Program-made: the position numbers and the translations under genes
Notes under the pieces: generated by a model
What the model was told of the DNA's origin: nothing
The model's input: only the letters and a program-made list of their open reading frames with translations
The model's database searches: none
Shown: piece after piece, positions 14,686 through 29,400 of the stretch
How positions within the stretch are numbered: position 1 is the stretch's first letter
Layout of the letters: each line of letters opens with the position of its first letter
Assembly (NCBI RefSeq): GCF_051020955.1
Contig: NW_027477047.1
Location: forward strand, 40,530-104,529
Source: Megalopta genalis
Lineage: Eukaryota; Arthropoda; Insecta; Hymenoptera; Halictidae
Length of the DNA: 64,000 nucleotides
Direction: 5' to 3'

Positions 14686-15746
14686 TTTGAAGCTAAATCA
14701 TGTATACCACAAATGTTTGTATCTAAACCATTTGTTTCGCATGGAATTGACGCTAAACCTTCTACTTCGCATTGATTTGAAATTAAATCATGTGTATCGC
14801 TTGGATTTGAAGCTAACTCGTTTGTTCCGCATGCAGTTGAATCTGAATCATGTATATCATAAGTATCTGAAGCTAAACAATTTGTTTCGCATGTATTTGA
14901 TGCTAAACCACGTGTTTCGCATAAATTTGAACCTAAATCATGTGTTTCGCATGCATGTGAAGCTTAATCATGTGTTTTGCATGGATTTGAAGCTAACTCG
15001 TTTGTTTCGCCCGCAGTTGAAGCTATATCACTTAGATCGCAAGTATCTGAAGCTAAATCATTTGTTTCTCATTAATTTGAAGCTAAGCCTTCTACTTCGT
15101 ATTGATTTGAAGCTAAATCATGTGTTTCGCATGGATTTGAAGCTAACTCGTTTGTTTCGCCTGCATTTGAATCTATATCAATTATGTCGCAAGCATCTGA
15201 AGCTAAATCACTTGTTTCTCATGGACTCAAAGCTAAGTCATCTATGTCGCATTAATTTGAAGCTAAATCATGTGTTTCCCTTGGATTGGAAGCTATGCCT
15301 TCTACTTCGTATTGATTTGAAGGTAAATCAAATGTTTCGCTCGGATTTGAAGCTAACTCGATTTTCCGCATGCAGTTGAAGCTAAATCATGTATACCACA
15401 AATTTTTGTATCTAAACCATTTGTTTCGCATGGAATTGACGCTAAACCTTCTACTTCGCATTGATTTGAAATTAAATCATGTGTATCGCTTGGATTTGAA
15501 GCTAACTCGTTTGTTCCGCATGCAGTTGAAGCTAAATCATGTATATCATAAGTATCTGAAGCTAAACAAATTGTCTCGCATGTATTTGATGCTAAACCAC
15601 GTGTTTCGCATAAATTTGAACCTAAATCATGTGTTTCGTATGCATGTCAAGCTTAATCATGTGTTTTGCATGGATTTGAAGCTAACTCGTTTGTTTCGCC
15701 CGCATTTGAAGCTATATCACATAGATCGCAAGTATCTGAAGCTAAA
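14686..15746. repeat. 689-bp tandem duplication
   Basis: 14,686-15,057 matches 15,375-15,746 at an offset of 689 bp (23 units minus one base). Diagnostic variants present in both are ATACCACAAAT, GGAATTGACGCTAAACC, AAGTATCTGAAGCTAAACAA and AACCACGTGTTTCGCATAA. A third, more diverged copy of part of this block lies at about 50,820-51,085. Confidence 0.75.
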
Positions 15747-18700
15747 TCACTTGTTTCTCATGGACTCAAAGCTAAGTCATCTACTTCGCATTAATTTGAA
15801 GCTAAATCATGTGTTTCGCTTGGATTGGAAGCTATGCCTTCTACTTCGTATTGATTTGAAGCTAAGCCTTCTACTTCGCATTGATTTGAAGCTATATCAT
15901 GTATTTCGCATGGATTTGAAGCTAGTCTTCTACTTCGCATTGATTTGAAGCGAAATAATGTGTGTCGCATGGATTTTGAAGCTAACTCCGTTGTTGCGCC
16001 TGCATTTGAAGCTAAATCATGTGTTTCGCATGGATTTGAAGCGAACTCGTTTGTTTCGCCTGCATTGGAAGCTATATCACTTATATCGCAAGTATTTGAA
16101 GCCAAACCATTTGTTTCGCATGGATTTGAAGCCAAGCCTTCTACTTTGCATTGATTTGAAGCTGAATCACATGTTTCGCTTGGATTTGAAGCTAACTTGT
16201 TTGTTTCGGATGCGTTTGAAGCTAAATCATGTGTTTCGCATGGATTTGAAGCGAACTCGTTTGTTTCGCCTGCATTTGAAGCTATATCACTTATATCGCA
16301 AGTATTTGAAGCTCAATCATTTAATTCGCGCAGATTTGAATGTTGTATCTCTTATATTCGCAAGTATTTGAAACTAAATCATTCGTTACGCATGGAGTAG
16401 AAGCAAAGCCTTTTACTTCGCATTGATTTGAAGCTAAACCATTTGTTTCGCATGTATTTGTTGCTAAACCATGTGTTTCGCATGAATTTGAAGATACATC
16501 ATGTGTTTCGCATGGGTTTTGAAGCTAATCCTACTACATCGCACTGATTTGAAACTAAATCATGTCTTTTGCACGGATTTGAAGCTAAGCCTCCTACTTC
16601 GCATTGATTTGAAGCTAAATCTTCTACAACGCATTGATTTGCAGTTTAATCATGTGTTTCGCATGGATTTGAAGCTAACTCGTTCGTTGCGTATGCAGTT
16701 AAATCTAAATAACGTATATCACAAGTATTTGTAGCTAAAACATTTGTTTCGCATGGATTTGAAGCTAAACCTTCTACATAGCATTGATTTGAAGCTAAAC
16801 CGTCTACATCTTATTGATTTGAACCTAAATCATTTGATTCGCATGGATTTGAAGCTAATCCTTCTACTTCGCATTGATTTGAAGCTAAATCATGCGTATC
16901 GTATGGATTTTCAAGCTAACTCGTTTGATTCGTCTTCATTTGAAGCTATATCGCTTATATCCCAAGTGTTTGAAGCTAAATCATTTGTGTCGCTTGGATT
17001 TGAAGCTAAACCTTCTACATAGAATTGATTTGAAGCTTAATCATGTGTTTTGCATGGATTTTAAGCTAACTCGTTTGTTTCCCCTGCATTTGAAGCTACA
17101 TCAATTATATCGCAAGTATCCGATGCTAAATCATTTGTTTCGCTTGGATTTGAAGCTAACTCGTTTGTTCGGCATTCAGTTGAATCTGATTCATGTATAT
17201 CACAAGTATTTGAAGCTAAACCAATAGTGTCGCATGGATTTGAAGCTAAGCCTACTTACTTCGCATGGATTTGCATCTAAATCATGTGTTTCGCATGGAT
17301 TTGAAGCTAACTCGTTTGTTTCGCATGCATTTTAATCTATACCATTTATACCGCAAGCATTTGACGCTAATTCAATTATGTCGCATGGATTTGATGCTAA
17401 GCCTTCTACTTCGCATTGATTTGAAGCAAAAACATGTGTTTCGCATGGATTTGGAGCTAAATCATGTGTTTCGCATGAATTTGAATCTAACTCGGTTGCT
17501 TCGCCTTCCGTTCAAGTTATATCACTTATATTCCAAACCATTTGAAGCTAAATCATGTGTTTCGCATGGATTTGAAGCTATATCATTTGTTTCGCATTGA
17601 TTTGAAGCAATGGCTTCTACTTCGCATTGATTTGAACCTAAAACATGTGATTCGTATGGATTTGGAGCTAAACCTTCTACATCGCATTGATTTGAAGCTA
17701 ATTCATGTGTTTTGCATAGATTTGAAGCTAAACCTTCTACATCCCATGGATTTGATTCTAAATCATGTGTTTCGCATGCAGTTGAAGCTAAATCATGTCT
17801 TTCACAAGTATTTGAAAATGAACCATTTGAATCGCATTGATTTGAACCCGAGCCTTCTACTTCGCACTGATTTGCAGCTAAATAATGTGTTTCGCATGGA
17901 TTTGAAGCTAAACCTTCTACATCCCATGGATTTGAATCCAAATTATGTGTTTGGCATGGATTTGAAGCTAAACCTTCTACATCGCATTGATTTGCAGCTA
18001 AATCATGTGTTTCGCATGGATTTGAAGCTACCTCGTTCGTTTCGCCTCCATTTGAAACTATATCACTTATATCGCAAGTATTTGAAGCTAAATCATATGT
18101 GCCGCATGGATTTGAAGCTGAACCTACTACATCGCACTGATTTGCAGCTAAATAATGTGTTTCGCATGGATTTTAGGCTAAACCTTCAACATCCCATGTA
18201 TTTGAAGTTAAATCACGTGTTTTGCATGGATTTGAAGCTAATTCGTTAGTTTCGCATGCAGTTGTAGCTAAATAATGTATATCACAAGTATTTGTAGCTA
18301 AACCATTTGTTTCGCATGAATTTGAAGCTAAGCCTTCTACTTCGCATTGATTTGAAGCTAAATCATTTGTTTCGCATGAAATTGAAGCTACCTCGTTAGT
18401 TCCTCCAGCCTTTGAAGCTATATCACTTATATCGCAAGTTTTTGAAGCTAAATCATATGTGTCGTATGAATTTGAAGCAGAACCTTCTACATCGCATTGA
18501 TTTGAAGCTAAATCTAGTGTATCGCATGGATTTGAAGCTAGACCTTCTACATCGCATTGATTTGCAGCAAAATCATGTGTTTCGCATGGATTTGAAGCAA
18601 ACTCGTTCGTTTCGCCACCATTTGAAACTATATCACTTATATCGCAAGTATTTGAAGCTAAATCATATGTGCCGCATGGATTTGAAGCTGAACCTACTAC

Positions 18701-19037
18701 ATCGCATTGATTTGGAGCTAAATCTTGTGTATCGCACGGATTTGAAGCTAAACCTTCTACATCGCATTGATTTGAATCATAATCATTTGTTTCGCATGGA
18801 TTTGAATCTAAGCCTTGTCCTTCGAATTGATTTGATGCTAAATCATGTGTTTCGTATGGATTTAAAACTAAACCTTCTACATCGCATTGATTTGAAGCTA
18901 AACCTTCTATATTCTATTGATTTGAAGCTAAACCTTTTACCTCTTATTGATTTGAAGCTAAACCTTCTACATCGCATTGATTTGAAGATAAATCGTGTGT
19001 TTCGCATAGATTTGAAGCTAACTCGATAGTTTCGCAT

Positions 19038-20607
19038 GCAGATGTAGCTAAATAATGTATATCACAAGTATTTGTAGCTATACCATTTGTTTCGCATGGA
19101 TTTGAAGCTAAACCTTCCTCATCGCATTGATTTGCAGCTAAATCATGTGTTTCGCATGGATTAGAAGCTAACTCGTTCGTTGCGCATGCAGTTAAATCTA
19201 AATAACGTATATCACAAGTATTTGAAGATACACCATTTGATTCGCATGGATTTGAAGATAAGCCCTCTACTTCGCATTAATTGGAAGATAAATCACGTGT
19301 TTTGCGTGGATTTGAAGCTAAACCTTCTACATCGCATTGATTTGAAGCTAAATCATGTATTTCGCATGCAGTTGTAGCTAAATAATGTATATCACAAGCA
19401 TTTGTAGCTAAACCATTTGTTTTGCATGGATTTGAAGCTAAGCCTTGTCCTTCGAATTGATTTGAAGCTAAATCATTTGTTTCGCATGGATTTGAATCTA
19501 AGCCTTGTCCTTCGAATTGATTTGAAGCTAAATCATGTGTTTCGTATGGATTTGAAGCTAAACCTTCTACATCGCAATGATTGGAAGCTAAATCTTGAGT
19601 ATGGCGTGGATTTGAAGCTAAACCTTCTACATCGCATTGATTTGAAGCTGTTCATGTGTATCCAATGGATTTGAAGCTAACTCGTTTGTTTCGCATGCAG
19701 TTGTATCTAAATAATGTATATCACAAGTATTTGTAGCTAAACCATTTGTTTTGCATGGATTTGAAGCTAAGCCTTCTACTTCGCATTCATTTGAAGCTAA
19801 ATGACTTGTTTCGCATGGATTTGAATCTAAGCCTTGTCCTTCGAATTGATTTGAAGCTAAATCATGTGTTTCGTATGGATTTGAAGCTAAACCTTCTACA
19901 TCGCATTTATTTGAAGCTAAACCTTCTATATTCTATTGATTTGAAGCTAAACCATCTACCTCTTATTGATTTGAAGCAAACCTTCTACAACGCATTGATT
20001 TGAAGATAAATCGTGTGTTTCGCATGGATTTGAAGCTAAACCTTCTACATCGCATTTATTTGAAGCTAAATCTTCTATATTCTATTGATTTGAAGCTAAA
20101 CCATCTACCTCTTATTGACTTGAAGCAAACCTACTACATCGCATTGATTTGAAGATAAATCGTGTGTTTCGCATGGATTTGAAGCTAACTCGTTAGTTTC
20201 GCATGCAGATGTAGCTAAATAATGTATATCACAAGTATTTGTAGCTATACCATTTGTTTCGCATGGATTTGAAGCTAAACCTTCTTCATCGCATTGATTT
20301 GCAGCTAAATCATGTGTTTCGCATGGATTAGAAGCTAACTCGTTCGTTGCGCATGCAGTTAAATCTAAATAACGTATATCACAAGTATTTGAAGATACAC
20401 CATTTGATTCGCATGGATTTGAAGATAAGCCCTCTACTTCGCATTAATTGGAAGATAAATCACGTGTTTTGCGTGGATTTGAAGCTAAACCTTCTACATC
20501 GCATTGATTTGAAGCTAAATCATGTATTTCGCATGCAGTTGTAGCTAAATAATGTATATCACAAGCATTTGTAGCTAAACCATTTGTTTTGCATGGATTT
20601 GAAGCTA
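19038..20607. repeat. 1,167-bp tandem duplication
   Basis: About 19,038-19,440 matches 20,205-20,607 at an offset of 1,167 bp (39 units minus 3 bp). Shared rare variants include GCAGATGTAGC, AGATACACCATTTGATTC and GAAGATAAGCCCTCTAC. Confidence 0.8.
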
Positions 20608-20877
20608 ACCCTTCTACTTCGCATTCATTTAAAGATAAATCATTTGTTTCGCATGGATTTGAATCTAAGCCTTGTCCTTCGAATTGATTTGAAGTTAAAT
20701 CATGTGTTTCGTATGGATTTGAAGCTAAACCTTCTACATCGCATTGATTTGAAGCTAAACCTACTACATTCTATTGATTTGAAGCTAAACATTCTACCTC
20801 TTATTGTATTGAAGCTAAACCTTCTACATCGCATTGATTTGCAGCTAAATCATGTGTTTCGCATGGATTTGAAGCTA

Positions 20878-23479
20878 ATTCGTTCGTTTCGCCTGCAGTT
20901 GAATCTACATCACTTATATCGCTAGTATTTGAAGCTAAATCATCTGTATCGCGTGGATTTTGAAGCTAACTCGTTTGATTAGTCTTCATTTGAAGCTATA
21001 TCACTTACACCCCAAGTGTTTGAAGCTATATCATTTGTTTCGCATGGATTTGAAGCTAAACCTTCTTCATCGCATTGATTTGCAGCTAATTCATGTGTTT
21101 CGCATGGATTAGAAGCTAACTCGTTCGTTGCGCATGCAGTTAAATCTAAATAACGTGTATCACAAGTATTTGAAGCTACACCATTTGATTCGCATGGATT
21201 TGAAGATAAGCCTTCTACTTCGCACTAATTGGAAGATAAATCACGTGTTTTGCATGGATTTGAAGCTAAACCTTCTACATCGCATTGATTTGAAGCTAAA
21301 TCATGTGTTCCGAATGCAGTTGAAGCTAAATCATGCCTTTCACAAGTATTTGAAGATGAACCATTTGAATTGCATTGATTTGAACCCTAGCCTTCTACTT
21401 CGCACTGATTTGCAGTTAAATAACGTGTTTCGCATGAATTTGAAGCTAAACCGTCTACATTGAATTGATTTGCAGCTGAATCATGTGTTTCGCATGGATT
21501 TGAAGCAGACTCGTTCGTTTCGCCTGTATTCGAAGCTATATCACTTATATCGCAAGTATTTGAAGCTAAATCATGTGTTACGCTTGAATTTGAAGCTCAA
21601 CCTTCTACGTCGCATGGATTTGAAGCTAAATCATGTGTCTCGCATGGAATTGAAGCTACCTCGTTTGTTCCTACAGCTATTGAAGCTATATCACTTATAT
21701 CGCAAATATTTGAAGCTAAATCATATGTGTCGCATGGATTTGAAGTTGAACCTACTACATCGCATTGATTTGAAGCTAAATCTTGTGTATCGCTTGGATT
21801 TGAAGTTTAACCTTCTACATCGCATTGATTTGAAGCTAAAGCATGTATAGCATGGATTTGAAGCTATCTCGTTTGTTTCGCTTGCAGTTGTAGCTAAATA
21901 ATGTATATCGCAAGCATTTGTAGCTAAACCATTTGTTTTGCATGGATTTGAAGCTAAGCCTTCTACTTCGCATTCATTTGAAGCTAAATCATTTGTTTCG
22001 CATGGATTTGAATCTAAGCCTTGTCCTTCGAATTGATTTGAAGCTAAATCATGTGTTTCGTATGGATTTGAAGCTGAACCTACTACATCGCATTGATTTG
22101 AAGCTAAATCTTGTGTATCGCTTGGATTTGAAGTTTAACCTTCTACATCGCATTGATTTGAATCTAAAGCATGTATATAGCATGGATTTGAAGCTATCTC
22201 GTTTGTTTCGCATGCAGTTGTAGCTAAATAATGTATATCGCAAGCATTTGTAGCTAAACCATTTGTTTTGCATGGATTTGAAGCTACGCCTTCTACTTCG
22301 CATTGATTTGAAGCTAAATCATTTGTTTCGCATGGAATTGAAGCTACCTCGTTTGTTCCTCCTGCTTTTGAAGCTATATCACTTATATCGCAAGTATTTG
22401 AAGCTAAATCATGTGTTACGCTTGGATTTGAAGCTAACCCTTCTACATCGCATTGATTTGAAGCTAAACCTTCTATATTCTATTGATTTGAAGCTGAACC
22501 TTCTATCTCTAATTGATTTGAAGCTAAACCTTCTACATCGCATTGATTTGAAGGTAAATCATGTGTATCGCATGGATTTGATGTTAACTCGTTTGTTTCG
22601 CATGCAGTTGTAGCTAAATATTCTATATCACAAGTATTTCTAGCTAAACCATTTGTTTCGCATGGATTTGAAGCTACGCCATCTACTTCGCATTGATTTG
22701 AAGCTAAATCATTTGTTTCGCATGGAATTGAAGCCACCTTGTTTGTTCCTCCATCTTTTGAAGCTATATCACTTACATCGCAAGTATTTGAAGCTAAATC
22801 ATATGTGTCGCATGGATTTGTAGCTGAACCTTCTACATCGCATTGATTTGAAGTTAAATCTTGTGTATCGCATGGATTTGAAGCAAAGCTTCTACATCGC
22901 ATTGATTTGAAGCTAAATCATGTGTTTCGCATGGATTTGAAGCTAACTCGTTCGTTTCGCCTGCAGTTGAATCTACATCACTTATATCGCTATTATTTGA
23001 AGCTAAATCATCTGTATCGCGTGGATTTTGAAGCTAACTCGTTTGATTAGTCTTCATTTGAAGCTATATCACTTACACCCCAAGTGTTTGAAGCTATATC
23101 ATTTGTTTCGCATGGATTTGAAGCTAAACCTTCTTCATCGCATTGATTTGCAGCTAATTCATGTGTTTCGCATGGATTAGAAGCTAACTCGTTCGTTGCG
23201 CATGCAGTTAAATCTAAATAACGTGTATCACAAGTATTTGAAGCTACACCATTTGATTCGCATGGATTTGAAGATAAGCCTTCTACTTCGCACTAATTGG
23301 AAGATAAATCACGTGTTTTGCATGGATTTGAAGCTAAACCTTCTACATCGCATTGATTTGAAGCTAAATCATGTGTTCCGAATGCAGTTGAAGCTAAATC
23401 ATGCCTTTCACAAGTATTTGAAGATGAACCATTTGAATTGCATTGATTTGAACCCTAGCCTTCTACTTCGCACTGATTT
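20878..23479. repeat. 2,068-bp offset duplication
   Basis: 20,878-21,411 matches 22,946-23,479 at an offset of 2,068 bp. Both copies carry the +1 frameshifting unit (GGATTTTGAAG), ACTTACACCCCAAGTG, and TTGAACCCTAGCC. Inside the interval a shorter duplication (about 21,780-21,960 and 22,110-22,290, offset 329) carries GAAGTTTAACC in both copies. Confidence 0.75.
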
Positions 23480-24520
23480 GAAGCTAAATCATGTGTCTCG
23501 CATGGAATTGAAGCTACCTCGTTAGTTCCTACAGCTTTTGCAGCTATATCACTTATATCGCAAGTATTTGAAGCTAAATCATATGTGTCGCATGTATTAG
23601 AAGCTGAACCTACTACATCGCATTGAGTTGAAGCTAAATCTTGTGTATCGCATGGATTTGAAGCTAAACCTTCTACATCGCATTGATTTGAAGCTAAATA
23701 ATGTGAATCGCATGGATTTGAAGCTAACTCGTTTGTTTCGCATGCAGTTGTATCTAAATAATGTATATCACAAGTATTTGTAGCTAAACCATTTGTTTTG
23801 CATGGATTTGAAGCTAAGCCTTCTACTTCGCATTCACTTGAAGCTAAATCACTTGTTTCGCATGGATTTGAATCTAAGCCTTGTCCTTCGAATTGATTTG
23901 AAGCTAAATCATGTGTTTCGTATGGATTTGAAGCTAAACCTTCTACATCGCATTTATTTGAAGCTAAACCTTCTATATTCTATTGATTTGAAGCAAACCT
24001 TCTACAACGCATTGATTTGAAGATAAATCGTGTGTTTCGCATGGATTTGAAGCTAAACCTTCTACATCGCATTTATTTGAAGCTAAATCTTCTATATTCT
24101 ATTGATTTGAAGCTAAACCATCTACCTCTAATTGACTTGAAGCAAACCTACTACATCGCATTGATTTGAAGATAAATCGTGTGTTTCGCATGGATTTGAA
24201 GCTAACTCGTTAGTTTCGCATGCAGTTGTAGCTAAATATTCTATATCACAAGTATTTCTAGCTAAACCATTTGTTTCGCATGGATTTGAAGCTACGCCAT
24301 CTACTTCGCATTGATTTGAAGCTAAATCATTTGTTTCGCATGGAATTGAAGCCACCTTGTTTGTTCCTCCATCTTTTGAAGCTATATCACTTACATCGCA
24401 AGTATTTGAAGCTAAATCATATGTGTCGCATGGATTTGTAGCTGAACCTTCTACATCGCATTGATTTGAAGTTAAATCTTGTGTATCGCATGGATTTGAA
24501 GCAAAGCTTCTACATCGCAT
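22600..24520. repeat. 1,618-bp offset duplication
   Basis: About 22,600-22,900 matches 24,218-24,518. Both copies have the unusual TATTCTATATCACAAG, the GAAGCCACCTTGTTTG variant, and the same 2-bp-short unit GAAGCAAAGCTTCTAC. The shared indel makes copying far more likely than convergence. Confidence 0.75.
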
Positions 24521-24999
24521 TGATTTGAAGATAAATCGTGTGTTTCGCATGGATTTGAAGCTAACTCGTTAGTTTCGCATGCAGTTGTAGCTAAATAATC
24601 TATATCACAAGTATTTGTAGCTAAACCATTTGTTTCGCATGGATTTGAAGCTACGCCTTCTACTTCGGATTGATTTGAAGCTAAATCATTTGTTTCGCAT
24701 GGAATTGAAGCTACCTCGTTTGTTGCTCCTGCTTTTGAAGCTATATCACTTATATCGCAAGTATTTGAAGCTAAATCATGTGTTACGCTTGGATTTGAAG
24801 CTAACCCTTCTACATCGCATTGAATTGAAGCTAAACCTTCTATATTCTATTGATTTGAAGCTGAACCTTCTACCTCTAATTGATTTGAAGCTAAACCTTC
24901 TACATCGCATTGATTTGAAGCTAAATCACGTGTATCGCATGGATTTGAAGTTAACTCGTTTGTTTCGCATGCAGTTAAAGCTAAATAATGTATATCACA

Positions 25000-25543
25000 A
25001 GTATTTGTAGTTAAACCATTTGTTTTGCATGGATTTGAAGCCAAGTCTTCTACTTCGCATTCATTTGAAGCTAAATCATTTGTTTCGCATGGAATTGAAT
25101 CTAAGCCTTGTCCTTCGAATTGATTTGAAGCTAAATCATGTTTTTCGCTTGGATTTGAAGTTAGCTCGTTTGTTTCGAATGCAGTTGAAGCTAAATCATG
25201 TATATCACAAGTATTTGAAGCTAAATCATTTGTTTCGCACGGATTCGAAGATGATCCTTCTACTTCGCATTAATTTGAAGCCGAATCATGTGTTTCGCAT
25301 TGATTGGATGCTATTGCGTTTGTTTCGCATGCAGTTGAAGCTAATTCATGTATAACACAAGTATTTGAAGCTAAACCATTTGTTTCGCAAGGATTTGAAG
25401 CTAAGCCTTCAACTTCGCATCGATTTGAAGCTAACTCGATTGTTTCGCCTGCATTTGAATGTATATCACTTATATTGCAATTATCTGAAGATAAATCCTT
25501 TGTTTCTCATGTATTTGAAGATAATCCTTCTACTTCGCATTGA
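25000..25543. repeat. Dispersed copy of 31,781-32,324
   Basis: This 540-bp block is nearly identical to 31,781-32,324 (offset 6,781). Shared rare variants include ATCATGTTTTTCGC, CACGGATTCGAAGATG, GGATGCTATTGCG, CATGTATAACACAAG and TGAATGTATATCAC. The two copies are separated by unrelated complex HOR sequence, so this is not a simple adjacent duplication. Confidence 0.8.
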
Positions 25544-26499
25544 TTTGAAGCTAAATCTTGTGTATCGCATGGATTTAAAGCTAAACCTTCTACATCGCAT
25601 TGATTTGAAGCCAAATCATGTGAATCGCATAGATTTGTAGCTAACTCGTTCGTTTAGCATGCAGTTGTAGCTAAATGATGTATATCACAAGTATTTGTAG
25701 CTAAACCATTTGTTTTGCGTGGATTTGAAGCTAAACCTTGTACATCGCATTGATTTGAAGCTAAATCATTTGTTTCGCATGGATTTGAATCTAAGCCTTG
25801 TCCTTCGAATTGATTTGAAGCTAAATCATGTGTTTCGTATGGATTTGAAGCTAAATCTTCTACATCGCATTGATTTGAAGCTAAACCTTCTATATTCTAT
25901 TGATTTGAAGCTGAACCTTCTACCTCTAATTGATTTGAAGCTAAACCTTCTATATTCTATTGATTTGAAGCTGAACCTTCTACCTCTAATTGATTTGAAG
26001 CTAAACCTTCTACATCGCATGGATTTGAAGCTAAACCTTCTACATCGCATTGATTTGAAGCTAAACCATGTATGTAGCATTGATTTGAAGCTATCTCGAT
26101 TGTTTCGCATGCAGTTGTAGTTAAATAATGTATATCACAAGTATTTGTAGCTAAACCATTTGTTTTGCATGGATTTGAAGCTACCTCGGTTGTTCCTACA
26201 GCTTTTGAAGCTATATCACTTATATCGCAAGTATTTGAAACTAAATCATAAGTGTCGCATGGATTTGAAGCTGAACCTACTACATCGCATTGATATGAAA
26301 CTAAATCTTGTGTATCGCATGGATTTGAAGCTAAACCTTCTACATCGCATTGATTTTGAGCTAAACCTACTATATTCTATTGATTTGAAGCTAAACCTTC
26401 TACCTCTTATTGATTTGAAGCTAAACGTTCTACATCGCATTGATTTGAAGATAAATCGTGTGTTTCGCATGGATTTGAAGCTAACTCGTTAGTTTCGCA

Positions 26500-29400
26500 T
26501 GCAGTCGTAGCTAAATAATGTATATCACATGTATTTGTAGCTAAACCATTTGTTTCGCATGGAATTGAAGCTATCTCGTTTGTTCCTCCTGCTTTTGAAG
26601 CTATATCACTTATATCGCAAGTATTTGAAGCTAAATCATGCGTTACGCTTGGATTTGAAACTAAACCTTCTTCATCATATTGATTTGCAGCTAAATCATG
26701 TGTTTCGCATGGATTTGAAGCTAACTCGTTCGTTGCGCATGCAGTTAAATCTAAATAACGTGTATCACAAGTATTGGAAGCTAAACCATTTGATTCGCAT
26801 GTATTTGAAGCTAAGCCTTCTACTTCGCATTAATTGGAAGTTAAATCACGTGTTTTGCATGGATTTGAAGCTAAACCTTCTACATCGCATTGATTTGAAG
26901 CTAAATCATGTGTTTCGCATGCAGTTGAAGCTAAATCATGTCTTTCACAAGTATTTGAAGATGAACCATTTGAATCGCATTGATTTGAACCCGACCCTTC
27001 TACTTCGCACTGATTTGCAGCTACATAATGTGTTTCGCATGGATTTGAAGCTAAACCGTCTACATCGCATTGATTTGCAGCTGAATCATGTGTTTCGCAT
27101 GGATTTGAAGCCAACTCGTTCGTTTCGCCTGTATTTGAAGCTATATCACTTATATCGCAAGTATTTGAAGCTAAATCATATGTGTCGCATGGATTTGAAG
27201 CTGAACCTACTGCATCGCATTGACTTGAAGCTAAATCTTGTGTTTGGCATGGATTTGAAGCTAAACCTTCTACATCGCATTGATTTGAAGCTAAATCATG
27301 TGTATCGCATGGATTTGAAGTTAACTCGTTTGTTTCGCATGCAGTTGTAGCTAAATAATGTATATCACAAGTATTTGTAGCTAAACCATTTGTTTCGCAT
27401 GGATTTGAAGCTACGCCTTCCACTTCGCATTGATTTGAAGCTAAATCATTTGTTTCGCATGGAATTGAAGCTACCTCGTCTGTTCCTCCTGCTTTTGAAG
27501 CTATATCACTTATATCGCATGGATTTGAAGCTGAACCTACTACATCGCATTGATTTGAAGCTAAATCTTGTGTGTCGCATGGATCTGAAGCTAAGCCTTC
27601 TACTTCGCATTGATTTGAAGTTAAATCATTTGTTTCGCATGGAATTGAAGCTTCCTCGTTTGTTCCCCCAGCTTTTGAAGCTATATCACTTATATCGCAA
27701 GTATTTGAAGCTAAATCATATGTGTAGCATGGATTTGAAGCTGAACCTTCTACATCGCATTGATTTGAAGCTAAATCATGTGTTTCGCATGCAGTTGAAG
27801 CTAAATCATGTCTTTCACAAGTATTTGAAGATGAACCATTTGAATCGCATTGATTTGAACCCGACCCTTCTACTTCGCACTGGTTTTGCAGCTACATAAT
27901 GTGTTTCGCATGGATTTGAAGCTAAACCGTCTACATCGCATTGATTGCAGCTGAATCATGTGTTTCGCATGGACTTGAAGCCAACTCGTTCGTTTCGCCT
28001 GTATTTGAAGCTATATCACTTATATCGCAAGTATTTGAAGCTAAATCATGTGTTTCGCATTGATTTGAAGCTAAATCATGTGTTTTGCATGCAGTTGAAG
28101 CTAAATCATGTCTTTCACAAGTATTTGAAGATGAACCATTTGAATTGCATTGATTTGGACCCGAGCCTTCTACTTCGCACTGATTTGCAGCTAAATAATG
28201 TGCTTCGCATGGATTTGAAGCTAACTCGTTCGTTTTGCTTGCAGTTGAATCTACATCACTTATATCGGAAGTGTTTGAAGGTAAATCATGTGTATCGCGT
28301 GGAATTGAAGCTACCTCGTTTGTTCCTACAGCTTTTAAAGCTATATCACTTATATCGCAAGTATTTGAAGCTAAATCATATGTGTCGCATGGATTTGAAG
28401 CTGAACCTACTGCATCGCATTGACTTGAAGCTAAATCTTGTGTTTGGCATGGATTTGAAGCTAAACCTTCTACATCGCATTGATTTGAAGCTAAATCATG
28501 TGTATCGCATGGATTTGAAGTTAACTCGTTTGTTTCGCATGCAGTCGTAGCTAAATAATGTATATCACATGTATTTGTAGCTAAACTATTTGTTTCGCAT
28601 GGAATTGAAGCTATCTCGTTTGTTCCTCCTGCTTTTGAAGCTATATCACTTATATCGCAAGTATTTGAAGCTAAATCATGCGTTACGCTTGGATTTGAAA
28701 CTAAACCTTCTTCATCATATTGATTTGCAGCTAAATCATGTGTTTCGCATGGATTTGAAGCTAACTCGTTCGTTGCGCATGCAGTTAAATCTAAATAACG
28801 TGTATCACAAGTATTGGAAGCTAAACCATTTGATTCGCATGTATTTGAAGCTAAGCCTTCTACTTCGCATTAATTGGAAGTTAAATCACGTGTTTTGCAT
28901 GTATTTGAAGCTAAACCTTCTACATCGCATTGATTTGAAGCTAAATCATGTGTTTCGCATGCAGTTGAAGCTACATCATGTCTTTCACAAGTATTTGAAG
29001 ATGAACCATTTGAATCGCATTGATCTGAACCCGACCCTTCTACTTCGCACTGATTTGCAGCTACATAATGTGTTTCGCATGGATTTGAAGCTAAACCGTC
29101 TACATCGCATTGATTTGCAGCTGAATCATGTGTTTCGCATGGATTTGAAGCCAACTCGTTCGTTTCGCCTGTATTTGAAGCTATATCACTTATATCGCAA
29201 GTATTTGAAGCTAAATCATATGTGTCGCATGGATTTGAAGCTGAACCTACTGCATCGCATTGACTTGAAGCTAAATCTTGTGTTTGGCATGGATTTGAAG
29301 CTAAACCTTCTACATCGCATTGATTTGAAGCTAAATCATGTGTATCGCATGGATTTGAAGTTAACTCGTTTGTTTCGCATGCAGTTGTAGCTAAATAATG

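Larger units (their letters stand above)
7141..16400. repeat. Satellite domain with 150-bp pentamer HOR (left)
   Basis: In this domain the units tend to repeat in a fixed order of five: ACTCGTTTGTTTCGC, then a CAGTTGAAG unit ending ATATCACAAG, then ACCATTTGTTTC, then GCCTTCTACTTC, then ATCATGTGTTTC. The CAGTTGAAG-type unit appears at 8,101, 8,251 and 8,401, and at 8,851, 9,001, 9,151 and 9,301, all 150 bp apart. The order is imperfect, with 90-bp and 120-bp steps where units were lost. Units here are more diverged from each other than in the neighbouring complex domains. Domain edges are approximate. Confidence 0.6.

Noticed and set aside
7141..16400. tRNA, rRNA or other structured RNA genes within the array
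   Set aside because: No cloverleaf-like pairing or conserved RNA motif appears outside the 30-bp periodicity. I saw nothing to support one.
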